Assembly: GCF_002161355.1 (NCBI RefSeq)
Contig: NZ_NFHL01000001.1
Span: forward strand, 434,001 to 498,000
Reading direction: 5' to 3'
Origin: Lachnoclostridium sp. An76
GTDB lineage: Bacteria; Bacillota; Clostridia; Lachnospirales; Lachnospiraceae
Length of the DNA: 64,000 nt
Within the stretch, counting starts at the first letter, position 1, and the number at the start of each line of letters is the position of its first letter. The notes beneath the pieces are model-generated. The model had not been told where the DNA came from. It worked only from the letters and a program-made list of their open reading frames with translations, and did no database searches. Below, piece after piece: positions 36,041-43,927 of the stretch. The position numbers and the translations under genes are program-made.

Positions 36041-37138
36041 CTACTCATGCCGCATCTCTTTTCTCGAGAGATCGAGGCGCACTGCCGTGCCCTTTCCCGG
36101 TTCAGACGTGATCTCAATGGTATGGTTCAGCTTCCCGCAGATCATCCGGCACAGGTACAGCCCGATGCCCGTGGATTTCTTATCCTGTCTCCCGTTGTAC
36201 CCGGTAAAGCCTTTCTCAAACACCCGGGGCAGATCCTCCGCCTGGATCCCGATCCCGGTATCCTCGATCAGAAGAACTCCATGGTTACCCGGCTCCATGC
36301 GGATCCGGATGGAACCCTTGTCCGTATATTTCAGGGCGTTTGACAAAAGCTGCTCCAGCACAAAGAGAAGCCATTTCTCATCCGTCAGGACCGTCTCCTT
36401 ACAGGGCTCGTATTCCAGTCGGATCTTCTTGAGGATAAACATGCCCGAATATTTGCGGACCGCCTGCCGCACGATCTCATCCAGCGAGTATTCCTTCAGG
36501 AGCAGATCCGACGACAGATCCTCCGCGCGCAGATAGGACAGCACCATATCCACATACTGCCCGGTCTTAAAAAGCTCCATGCGCATCTCCTGGAAGGTCC
36601 TGGCGCTTCGGTCCCCTCCAGGCTCTCCATCAGACTTTCCGCCAGACTCTCTGGCAGGCTCTCCTGCATCCCCGGGGTTGGCTTGGGCAGCATCCTCCCG
36701 CGCTTCCGCGGACTGGAGGAGCAGGTCCAGCGCCGCCAGGGGCGTCTTGATCTGGTGCGCCCACAGGCTGTAAAAGTCGATCATCTCCTGCCTGCTCCTG
36801 CGGGCTTCATTTTCCTGTGCCACAAACCGCTCCCCCAGCGTCCGCACCTCTTCCTGGTACTTTTCCTCGGGAATGTCCAGAGGCGCCGGCAGGCTTCCCA
36901 GCTCATAGGGCATATTGCGGAACGCCTCCCCTATGGCCTTGATCCTTGCCTGATAGCGCCAGAAGTCAAAAATACCGAGCGCGGTAAATGTGACCAGGGA
37001 CAAAAATACCGCATATCCCAGAGCGTCCGCGCGCACTCCGTAGAGATACAGCACAAGATAAAACATGGCCAGGAAAACAACATAAAATAAGATTGGTTTC
37101 CTGTTCTTTTTCAGATAAGTGGTGATCAAATGTGTCAT
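36041..37138 (-). CDS. BceS-like intramembrane-sensing histidine kinase
   Basis: 365 residues. Two membrane helices (16-33 and 41-58) are joined by only a few outside residues, the mark of kinases that sense through their transporter. His128 in WAHQIKTP is the phosphorylation site. ATP-binding boxes are LEQLLSNALKYT (N), EDTGIGI (G1) and STGIGLYLC (G2). Residues 147-180 form a Gly/Glu/Asp-rich insert (NPGDAGEPARESGG) within the dimerisation domain that is not usual for the family. The start overlaps the regulator's stop by four bases. Confidence 0.9.
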   Translation of the reverse strand: MTHLITTYLKKNRKPILFYVVFLAMFYLVLYLYGVRADALGYAVFLSLVTFTALGIFDFWRYQARIKAIGEAFRNMPYELGSLPAPLDIPEEKYQEEVRTLGERFVAQENEARRSRQEMIDFYSLWAHQIKTPLAALDLLLQSAEAREDAAQANPGDAGEPARESGGKSDGEPGGDRSARTFQEMRMELFKTGQYVDMVLSYLRAEDLSSDLLLKEYSLDEIVRQAVRKYSGMFILKKIRLEYEPCKETVLTDEKWLLFVLEQLLSNALKYTDKGSIRIRMEPGNHGVLLIEDTGIGIQAEDLPRVFEKGFTGYNGRQDKKSTGIGLYLCRMICGKLNHTIEITSEPGKGTAVRLDLSRKEMRHE

Positions 37139-37806
37139 TGTATCAGATACCCGCTTCCCTTTTTCGTCCTGATCAGGTCCGTGATCCCGATCTCTTCTAA
37201 TTTTCTGCGCAGCCTCGTCACATTCACGGTCAGGGTATTGTCATCGATAAATTCATCGCTCTCCCAGAGCCTCTGCATCAGCTCCTCCCGCTTCACGACC
37301 CGCCCTGCGTTCTCCATGAGCACCTGCATGATCCTGAAATCATTTTTGGTCAGCTCCATCTTCTTCCCCTTATAGCTTACGCAGGTATCATCCAGGTTCA
37401 GGATCACTCCGGCGTGCTCGATCAGGCTGACCCTGCCCTGAAAAGAATACGCCCGGCGGAGCATGGCCTGGATCTTCGCGGTCAGCACGTTCAGGTCAAA
37501 TGGCTTCTCCACGAAATCGTCCCCTCCCATGTTCATCGCCATCACGATGTTCATATTGTCCCCTGCGGATGAGAGGAATAAAATAGGGACCCTGGATATC
37601 TTCCGGATCTGCGTGCACCAGTGATATCCGTTATAAAAAGGAAGAAGGATGTCCATAAGGACCAGCTCCGGCGAAAATCTCGCGAACTCCTCTGTGATAT
37701 TGCGGAAATCTTTTGCGCACTGCACCTGGTAATCCCATTTTTCCAGATGCTCCTTCAGTGTCCGTGCAATAGTCGCATCGTCTTCTACAATATAGATCTT
37801 ATACAT
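37135..37806 (-). CDS. BceR-like OmpR-family response regulator
   Basis: 223 residues from ATG 37806, with AAGGAG eight bases before it. The receiver domain has the phosphoacceptor Asp52 (LVLMDILLPFYNG) and the conserved VEKPFD lysine; the C-terminal winged helix ends LRTKKGSGYLIQ-like (IRTKKGSGYLIQ), as in BceR and VraR-type peptide regulators. It should activate the adjacent BceAB-like transporter. It is the first gene of the minus-strand module and is divergent from the PadR operon. Confidence 0.92.
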   Translation of the reverse strand: MYKIYIVEDDATIARTLKEHLEKWDYQVQCAKDFRNITEEFARFSPELVLMDILLPFYNGYHWCTQIRKISRVPILFLSSAGDNMNIVMAMNMGGDDFVEKPFDLNVLTAKIQAMLRRAYSFQGRVSLIEHAGVILNLDDTCVSYKGKKMELTKNDFRIMQVLMENAGRVVKREELMQRLWESDEFIDDNTLTVNVTRLRRKLEEIGITDLIRTKKGSGYLIQ

Positions 37807-37981
37807 AAAGCAGTCTCCTTTGAAAACCTGTCCTTGCTGACAAACAGAAAATATTCTCAGTCCATGATACATTTTTTTCAGTTTGCTGGCAAGATTCCCG
37901 TGATTTATATTTCTTTGAAAATGTAACACCTGAAAATATAACAGTTCATCCGCTTCATTCGGAAAAATATCCTGATAAGTA

Positions 37982-38013
37982 TTGACATTATATATTATAC
38001 AAAATATAATATA
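37982..38013 (+). promoter_or_regulatory. Consensus promoter of the PadR operon with a perfect AT-rich palindrome
   Basis: TTGACA (37982-37987) and TATAAT (38005-38010) are exactly 17 bases apart, a full consensus match. TATATTATA (37991-37999) and TATAATATA (38005-38013) are exact inverted copies separated by five bases and cover the -10 region. This is the likely PadR operator, giving autorepression. Confidence 0.75.
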
Positions 38014-38061
38014 CATAAATAAAATATATATTTCAGATCAACATATGAGAGGAATGATGTT

Positions 38062-38382
38062 ATGACGTTTACACTGAACGCTCCCATGATGGACTTCCTC
38101 GTACTGTCCGTCATCGCTGAGGGCGATGCGTATGGCTATCAGATCAGCCAGATCATCAAAAGGGCATCCAGCACAAAAGATTCCGCCCTCTACCCGATCC
38201 TGAAACGGCTCCAGGAAAGCCGTTTCGTTGTGACCTATGACCAGCAGTACCAGGGACGCAACCGCAAATACTACCGGATCACCCCGGAAGGAAGGCAGCG
38301 GCAGGCAGAGCTCCTAAAAGAATGGGAAGAGTACAAATTCATTATTGACGACATTGTAAAAGGAGGGAACTCAAATGACTAA
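38062..38382 (+). CDS. PadR-family transcriptional regulator
   Basis: 106 residues: a winged helix with the PadR signature YGYQISQIIK and ALYPILKRLQESRFV, then the wing RNRKYYRITPEGR and a short C-terminal helix (PadR-s2 type, dimerising). AGAGGAATG precedes the ATG. Together with the DUF1700 and DUF4097 genes it forms a trio common in Firmicutes; such PadR proteins repress their own operon and respond to envelope stress. Its gene overlaps the next by eight bases. Confidence 0.92.
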   Translation: MTFTLNAPMMDFLVLSVIAEGDAYGYQISQIIKRASSTKDSALYPILKRLQESRFVVTYDQQYQGRNRKYYRITPEGRQRQAELLKEWEEYKFIIDDIVKGGNSND

Positions 38383-38971
38383 AACCGAATACATGAAAAT
38401 ACTTGCCCGCAGCCTGCGCCGTCTTCCAAAGGAGGACTATGACAGGGCGATCGAGTATTTTGAAGAATATTTCGCAGAAGCAGGACCGGAAAACGAACAG
38501 CAGGCAGTCTCCGATCTTGGCAGCCCGGAAGAAGCGGCAAAAGAACTGATCATGGATCTGGCCGCCCAGAATATCAAAGAAAAACCCAAAACCGTAAAAC
38601 GCGGCCTGTCCACCCTCTGGATCGCGGTGCTCGCCCTGTGCGCAGCTCCGGTCACCGTCCCCTTTGCCCTCTGCACACTGATCGTTCTGGCAGTCCTTCT
38701 TCTCTGCGCAGGGATCGTTTTGTTTGCTGTGGCAGTCTCGGCTATCGCGTTTATCGCTTCCGGGATCCTCTGCCTCTTCGGCGGGATCGCGGTACTCTTC
38801 CGCTCCGTGGGCGACGGTCTGTGCAACATCGGCCTGGGGCTCTTTGCCGGCGGGATCGGGATCCTCCTTGTATACGGATCGGTCCTCCTATTTAAATGGT
38901 GCATCAGAAAAGTATCCGTATCTCTCGGGAAAATGACAAAAGGGAGGAAGAACCATGAAAAAAACAACTAG
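38375..38971 (+). CDS. DUF1700 membrane protein
   Basis: 198 residues. The N-terminal 65 residues are cytoplasmic and helical with the DUF1700 pattern FEEYFAEAGPENEQQAVSDLG and EEAAKELI. After residue 75 come four strongly hydrophobic helices. The family nearly always stands between a PadR regulator and a DUF4097 protein, as here, and is thought to work in cell-envelope homeostasis. It overlaps the upstream gene by eight bases and the downstream one by seventeen. Confidence 0.88.
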   Translation: MTKTEYMKILARSLRRLPKEDYDRAIEYFEEYFAEAGPENEQQAVSDLGSPEEAAKELIMDLAAQNIKEKPKTVKRGLSTLWIAVLALCAAPVTVPFALCTLIVLAVLLLCAGIVLFAVAVSAIAFIASGILCLFGGIAVLFRSVGDGLCNIGLGLFAGGIGILLVYGSVLLFKWCIRKVSVSLGKMTKGRKNHEKNN

Positions 38972-40019
38972 GAATATCCTGATCATCTCCGCCTGCTGCA
39001 TGGGCGCGGGCATCCTCGCCGCAGCGGCAGGGATCGCTGCCGGCGGCTGGTTCGGCGTCCAGATCACCCGGGACGGCATCCGCTCCGCCTCCTCCGAAAC
39101 CAGGCCGTACATCCTGAAAAAGACAAAGCTGGATGACTTTTCCAGCATAAAGATCGACATCACTTCTGAGGCTGACATCGAATTCCTGCCGTCTGAGGAT
39201 GGATCCGCCTACCTGGAATACACTCTGGACGGAACCGGCGCAGAACCTCTGTGGGGCGTTTCCGGCGATACCCTTACCGTTACCCAGAAAGGGATCCTGT
39301 CCGGCGGGATCTTCCTCGATATCGGATCCCTGTCCACCTTTTCTGACTCCGTAGTCCGCCTGTATCTCCCGGAAGGCACCGACTGCTCCGACGTTGAGAT
39401 CAGGAGCGATTTCGGCAGCATGGATATCAGCAGTTTTACCGCAGACACACTCACTCTGAACCTGGGGTACGGAGACCTGGACATGAAAAACATTCACACA
39501 GACAAAGCCGACATTTATCTGGATTTCGGAAATCTTGACATGGAGAATATCACCGCCGATACCTCGGAGATCGGTCTGGATTACGGAAATCTGAGCGTAA
39601 AAGGATGCAGCTTCACTGACACAGAGATCACCGCCGCTTCCGGCAGTATCGAAACCCAGGACACCGCCATCGGCACTCTGGTACTCACCGCCGAATACGG
39701 AGACGCGTCGCTGCAGGGCATGACAGTCCGCTCGGCAGACCTGACCATAGAATCCGGCAGCCTCTATTTTGCAGCCAGCGGCCTCGAGACACTGACCGGG
39801 GTAAACAAATTCGGGGATACCGTATTCGTGCTCAGCGATGCGCAGGATTACGCCTATGACCTTGTGACCGAATTCGGAAAGATCACACTCTCCGATGACA
39901 TCCCCGGCAGGCTCTCCTCGCCAGGCACCGGGGAAATGACCTTCACATCAGACGGCGGCCGGGAGAAAACCATCGAATTCAACGCAGAATCCGGGGATAT
40001 CCAGGTACACGAGAAGTAA
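38955..40019 (+). CDS. DUF4097 surface beta-solenoid protein
   Basis: 354 residues. One hydrophobic helix near the N terminus (residues 8-30) anchors it; the rest is extracellular. From about residue 60 it is a series of short beta-strands with repeating sequence (LNLGYGDLDMKNIHT, YLDFGNLDMENITA, GLDYGNLSVKG), the pattern of the DUF4097 right-handed beta-solenoid. The 17-base overlap with the DUF1700 gene and shared promoter support one operon. Its stop codon TAA is shared with the first bases of the palindromic element that follows. Confidence 0.85.
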   Translation: MKKTTRNILIISACCMGAGILAAAAGIAAGGWFGVQITRDGIRSASSETRPYILKKTKLDDFSSIKIDITSEADIEFLPSEDGSAYLEYTLDGTGAEPLWGVSGDTLTVTQKGILSGGIFLDIGSLSTFSDSVVRLYLPEGTDCSDVEIRSDFGSMDISSFTADTLTLNLGYGDLDMKNIHTDKADIYLDFGNLDMENITADTSEIGLDYGNLSVKGCSFTDTEITAASGSIETQDTAIGTLVLTAEYGDASLQGMTVRSADLTIESGSLYFAASGLETLTGVNKFGDTVFVLSDAQDYAYDLVTEFGKITLSDDIPGRLSSPGTGEMTFTSDGGREKTIEFNAESGDIQVHEK

Positions 40020-40380
40020 ATCTGTATTTGTGGGGGAGCCTTCCTTCAAATATACCGTCCGAAAACCGCCGGTTTGATGCAGGACGTTTTCGCGGCGGAC
40101 GGGGATATGGGTGGTTGAGGTGACTTCGGAATGAGGCTTGGAAAAAGTAGAAATCAGGGGACACGCGTTGGGATCAGAAGAGAGGGTGTCTGAGGCGGAG
40201 CCGAGTTCCTCTCTTCTGATCCCTGGTTTTAGCGTGTTCCCTGATTTCGTAGTTTTTCCTGCCTCATGGAGCGGAGCCGATGCCAGCCATATCCCCGCGC
40301 TGAATACGTCCTCGACATCCGCGCTTCACTGTTTTCGGACGTTTTGCCAACAGGACGGCTCCCCCACAAATCCAGATTTC
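40018..40380. repeat. Nested palindromic element, copy B
   Basis: About 360 bases filling exactly the gap between two convergent stop codons (TAA at 40017-40019 and the minus-strand TAG at 40381-40383). Left end AAATCTGTATTTGTGGGGGA, right end the complement of AAATCTGGATTTGTGGGGGA. The arm near 40095 (ACGGGGATATGG) pairs with 40287 onward (CCATATCCCCG). A central hairpin at 40150-40248 has arms GAAATCAGGG/CCCTGATTTC and GGATCAGAAGAGAGG/CCTCTCTTCTGATCC around the apical motif TGTCTGAGGCGGAGCCGAGT, and is followed by a T-run. Confidence 0.88.
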
Positions 40381-41163
40381 CTATCCCAAGGCCACATCCA
40401 GCACCATCATGATCACAAACCCCACTGCCACCCCCACGGTGCTGATATTGGAATGCTCGCCTGTCTGTGCTTCCGGGATCAGTTCTTCTACCACAACATA
40501 GATCATCGCCCCTGCCGCGAATGACAGCAGATACGGGAGCAGCGGCACGACAAGCCCGGTCAGCAGGATCGTAATAAGCGCGGCGATCGGCTCCACGATC
40601 CCGGACAGAGCGCCGTACACAAACGACCGCTTCTTTGACAATCCCTGGCTTTTAAGTGGCATGGAAATAATCGCTCCCTCAGGGAAGTTCTGGATCGCGA
40701 TCCCAATGGAAAGGGCGAAAGCTCCCGCAAGGGTCATCATCGCGTTATCCGCAAGCACGCCCGCAAAAGTCACACCGACTGCCATCCCTTCCGGGATATT
40801 ATGCAGGGTGACCGCAAGGACAAGCATGGTCGTTTTTTTTAAATGGGCGGGAACGCCCTCTGGTTTCTCTTCCGTATAGTGCAGGTGCGGGGTCAGTGTA
40901 TCGAGGACAAGCAGGAATCCCATTCCCAGCAGGAATCCCACAGCGGGCGGAAACCATGCGGCGCCCCCCTCCTGCTCCGCCATGTCTATGGCAGGTATCA
41001 GAAGTGACCAGACGGATGCCGCCATCATCACGCCGGAAGCGAATCCAAGCAGCAGCTTTTCCAGTCGTCTGTCCATTTCCTTTTTCATAAAAAATACCAT
41101 TGCCGCCCCAAGCGCTGTCCCGGCAAATGGTATCAATATCCCAAGCAAAGTATTCTGGTTCAT
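40381..41163 (-). CDS. ZIP-family divalent metal transporter
   Basis: 260 residues, eight membrane helices. The two metal-site helices are visible: TLHNIPEGMAVG (helix 4, near 120) and IQNFPEGAIIS (helix 5, near 158), where His, Asn and Glu form the binuclear site of ZupT-like proteins. A short His-containing loop (LTPHLHYTEEKPEG) lies between helices 3 and 4. It imports zinc, and possibly manganese or iron, without ATP. GGAGGGACA precedes the ATG. A palindrome just after its promoter suggests control by a metal repressor. Confidence 0.92.
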   Translation of the reverse strand: MNQNTLLGILIPFAGTALGAAMVFFMKKEMDRRLEKLLLGFASGVMMAASVWSLLIPAIDMAEQEGGAAWFPPAVGFLLGMGFLLVLDTLTPHLHYTEEKPEGVPAHLKKTTMLVLAVTLHNIPEGMAVGVTFAGVLADNAMMTLAGAFALSIGIAIQNFPEGAIISMPLKSQGLSKKRSFVYGALSGIVEPIAALITILLTGLVVPLLPYLLSFAAGAMIYVVVEELIPEAQTGEHSNISTVGVAVGFVIMMVLDVALG

Positions 41164-41193
41164 ATTGTCCCTCCGTTTCGGTATTCGAATGTG

Positions 41194-41246
41194 CCGATAA
41201 TTTTTATCGGTATCCTATCATATGCATTCCCAAAAGAATTTGTCAA
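41194..41246 (-). promoter_or_regulatory. Promoter and candidate metal-repressor operator of the ZIP gene
   Basis: Minus-strand TTGACA (41246-41241) and TATGAT (41222-41217) are 18 bases apart. Directly at and after the expected start, CCGATAA-TTT-TTATCGG (41194-41210) is a perfect palindrome with 7-base arms. Its position would block initiation. The cognate regulator (Fur, MntR/DtxR or other) is not in the window. Confidence 0.65.
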
Positions 41247-41362
41247 CAGTTTCGCCGGCTAACAGTATCATTCTTCCCCCGTATGATCTACAGTATTTCT
41301 TATTTCCGCATACGTTATGGGCAGATTGCTCAAAAAATTTTGATTTTTTATCTATTTTTTAG

Positions 41363-41424
41363 TTGTTCCCTACATAAATATGGTGTATAATGGGTTTAAC
41401 ATTTGAGAGGTGAAAGTCTCAAAC
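41363..41424 (+). promoter_or_regulatory. Promoter and 5' hairpin of the small P-loop gene
   Basis: TTGTTC (41363-41368) and TATAAT (41386-41391) are 17 bases apart. At about +5 to +27 the message can fold TTTGAGA / TCTCAAA around GGTGAAAG (41403-41424), placing a stem-loop at the extreme 5' end. Confidence 0.6.
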
Positions 41425-41451
41425 AATAATTACATAAAGGAGAGATTCGCC

Positions 41452-41874
41452 ATGGTAAATTTAGTAACAGGTCCAAGAGGCAGTGGAAAGACACAAAAAA
41501 TGATCGACCTTGCAAATGAAAAGGTCAAGACATCTAACGGAAATGTGGTATTGATCAAAAAGAGCCCGAAGGATACATACACTGTGGACTTTAACATCCG
41601 CGTGATCCGTATGGCAGATTATCCAGATATCCTTACACTCGAAGAATTCGTAGGCTTCCTTTACGGCATGGCAGCCGGCAACCATGATATCGAAGCAGTC
41701 TTTATCGACAGCGTATTAAAACAGGCAAACATCACCCTCGAAAGCCTTGCAGCTTTCCTTCAGAAATTGAACAAGATTTCCACTGAAAACAATATCGATT
41801 TCTATCTCAGCGTCAGCGCGGAGAAGAAAGATATTCCCGGTATAGATTCCCATGACTGCAATGTGATCTGCTGA
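41452..41874 (+). CDS. Small P-loop NTPase of unknown role
   Basis: 140 residues from ATG 41452 (AAAGGAGAG ahead); an upstream ATG lacks a ribosome binding site. A textbook Walker A lies at residues 7-14 (GPRGSGKT), and IEAVFIDSVL near residue 82 could be Walker B. The rest is a compact alpha/beta domain. It resembles short P-loop proteins of Lachnospiraceae that are sometimes labelled PilT-like, but no pilus genes are near. Codon use is less G/C-rich than its neighbours (GTATTA, AAACAG), hinting at high expression or different origin. Confidence 0.7.
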   Translation: MVNLVTGPRGSGKTQKMIDLANEKVKTSNGNVVLIKKSPKDTYTVDFNIRVIRMADYPDILTLEEFVGFLYGMAAGNHDIEAVFIDSVLKQANITLESLAAFLQKLNKISTENNIDFYLSVSAEKKDIPGIDSHDCNVIC

Positions 41875-41902
41875 CCCAGGGGAAAACTTTTTTAGCACAG
41901 AA

Positions 41903-41960
41903 CAGGCTTTTGCCTGAAAAAGGAAGCGCGGCCCGGATCGGCCCACTTCCTTTTTTCTTT
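41903..41960. terminator. Double hairpin, bidirectional terminator
   Basis: A small stem CAGGC-TTTT-GCCTG (41903-41916) is followed by AAAAAGGAAG (41917-41926) paired with CTTCCTTTTT (41946-41955), with GGCC blocks inside. T-runs stand on both strands, so it serves the P-loop gene and the convergent membrane-protein gene. Confidence 0.85.
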
Positions 41961-41996
41961 CTGCCTTATATTTTTCCTTCCTGTCCTTCCGGCGCC

Positions 41997-43631
41997 TTAC
42001 TGTTCAGATCCTTCTGAAGGCTCCCTCTCTGTCCCATTCACAGACAGGACGGTATTGCTCTTCTCGCCTTCTTTATATTCAATGGTGATTTCATCCCCCA
42101 CATCATACCGGATGATATCGATGAAATCTACTACCGGTATATCAAAGATCGCATCCGAGCCTTCCACCATGATATAGTAATGGGAATTTCCATCCACAAC
42201 ACCCTGTGCGATCTTTGTGATCCGCGCAGTGATAGTCTCTATATCCCGGGTATCCTCCGGCGTCTCCTTGATCCCGTTTTCGTACATCAGTGTGCTGTAA
42301 TTTTCCTCACACTCGCTCACCGTATCCCCGATCGCTACGATCTGGTATTTCTGCACATTTACCATGGCATATTTCTTCACCAGCCCCGCGTCATCTTTCA
42401 GGGCTATAAAATACGTGGGTTCCCCGGAAATATTAAGGAGCAGGGGGAAGGTCGCCGTATAATGGAGATTCTGCACCTGCCCTTCAGCGGACGACATCGC
42501 CGATGCCTCCGTTGCCCCTTCAACCTCATAGAACCGCGTCTCCATGGTCCGCTGGTTCATGAGCACAAATCCCACATTGGACTGGTCGCCTGTGATCGAT
42601 GTAACTCCCGTATAGACCCACACATCGTCATTGATCGCAAGGTAATTATATCCGTCCGTTGTGTGCAGGCAGTCCTTCTGGCCGAGCACACTGTTGAAAA
42701 ACCCGTGCTTCAGTGTCCCGTAATAATCATACAGCTGGACGAGGAGATCCGCGGAATACGCGCGGTCGATCCACTGGGGCGCATCTTCGATCGCATAATC
42801 CTGAGTCTCGCCGGTAATGGCATTGCACAGCACTACGCGCCCGATCGTCTCTCCGCCGAAGAGGCCGATGTTAAACTTCTTCACCGGGCAGATCCAGTAC
42901 GGTATGCCCTCCTCATCCACCTCAAAACTGAGATCATTAAAAATATACGTCGGATATTTAAATCGCAGATGACGGTAGATATTTCTGTTAAAATGGTCGC
43001 TCGTCGTATATTTCATCCCTTCATCCAGCTTTACAAGCTCTGTGTCCTGTGTCGCCATATCGATCTTAATATACGCCGGGATCCCCTCTCCCTGGTTCGT
43101 AAACCATTTGATCAGGCTCGCATATTTCAGCGGGGACACCCTGACCGGGCGGTCCTGGTAATTGATCTGCGAATACAGGCTGTCCACCTCGAACTGCGAC
43201 ACCATATCCACCATGCTCCCCATCTTCCTGTCACCCAAAAGCTCTGCGGAATCTTTGTCGAGAAGAGGGATCTGGTCAAAGGACAGCTCTTCGATATCCG
43301 TTGTGAACTCTCTTGTCTCTACGGTCATCAACTGCTGGTACTTTTTCGCATTTACGATCGGCGATGACAAAAGCGCCCCCACGAGATATACGATCACGAT
43401 AAGGGCAACCACACCGAGTATCACTTTCAGCCCCTTTGACTCTTTCAGCTCATACCTGTTCAGGTTTTTCTTTTTGATAAAGATCAGTGCGGCCAGGATG
43501 CCCAGTACGAACAGGAACACCCAGAATTCCGTCGAATGGATGTTGACCGGCGGAAGGGCCGCATAGTAATAGATCCCAAGCGCCGCAATGACCAGAAGGA
43601 TGAGCAGCAGTTTTGTTCTGATTTTTTTCAT
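41997..43631 (-). CDS. Conserved membrane protein of unknown function
   Basis: 544 residues. Three hydrophobic helices occupy the first 90 residues (about 8-25, 34-51, 70-88), with a lysine-rich loop between the second and third. The remaining 450 residues should be outside: mixed alpha/beta with blocks such as DLSFEVDEEGIPYWICPV near 240 and a C-terminal beta barrel-like part (YYIMVEGSDAIFDIPVVDF). The tail is acidic. I do not recognise a named family. GGAAAGGAAAG precedes the ATG, and a promoter is visible at 43725-43753. It is a single-gene unit, convergent with the P-loop gene. Confidence 0.75.
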   Translation of the reverse strand: MKKIRTKLLLILLVIAALGIYYYAALPPVNIHSTEFWVFLFVLGILAALIFIKKKNLNRYELKESKGLKVILGVVALIVIVYLVGALLSSPIVNAKKYQQLMTVETREFTTDIEELSFDQIPLLDKDSAELLGDRKMGSMVDMVSQFEVDSLYSQINYQDRPVRVSPLKYASLIKWFTNQGEGIPAYIKIDMATQDTELVKLDEGMKYTTSDHFNRNIYRHLRFKYPTYIFNDLSFEVDEEGIPYWICPVKKFNIGLFGGETIGRVVLCNAITGETQDYAIEDAPQWIDRAYSADLLVQLYDYYGTLKHGFFNSVLGQKDCLHTTDGYNYLAINDDVWVYTGVTSITGDQSNVGFVLMNQRTMETRFYEVEGATEASAMSSAEGQVQNLHYTATFPLLLNISGEPTYFIALKDDAGLVKKYAMVNVQKYQIVAIGDTVSECEENYSTLMYENGIKETPEDTRDIETITARITKIAQGVVDGNSHYYIMVEGSDAIFDIPVVDFIDIIRYDVGDEITIEYKEGEKSNTVLSVNGTEREPSEGSEQ

Positions 43632-43724
43632 TTTCTTTCCTTTCCTCCGCGCACTCCAAAGGCGCGGACTTTCAGGGCAGCTCCGTCAGTATCCGGGCAT
43701 CCCTGATCCATAAATAATACGGCA

Positions 43725-43753
43725 ATTATAGCATCTTTATCCATGGAGCACAA
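43725..43753 (-). promoter_or_regulatory. Promoter of the unknown membrane-protein gene
   Basis: Minus-strand TTGTGC (43753-43748) and TATAAT (43730-43725), 17 bases apart. The rest of this 296-base gap holds a leader with a CCGCGC/GCGCGG hairpin (about 43651-43671) and the palindrome at 43860-43894. Confidence 0.6.
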
Positions 43754-43859
43754 GGAGCAGCATCGCCGGCGGTGGGAACAGATATCGGCCACAGACACCG
43801 GCATCATCACTGTCCACAGAGCCCCCATATCTTTCTCATATGTGCAGCGCCTGAAACGA

Positions 43860-43894
43860 CCCGGGAGAAAACGCTATCTGCGTTTTCTCCCGGG
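43860..43894 (-). terminator. Perfect 15-base inverted repeat after the EF-G-like gene
   Basis: CCCGGGAGAAAACGC (43860-43874) and GCGTTTTCTCCCGGG (43880-43894) pair without mismatch around a five-base loop. It stands 33 bases beyond the stop of the EF-G-like gene. There is no T-run directly after it on the minus strand, so it may stabilise the message end as much as terminate. Confidence 0.6.
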
Positions 43895-43927
43895 CCGTCC
43901 CTTTATCCTTTTCTTTTGATCTGATCC

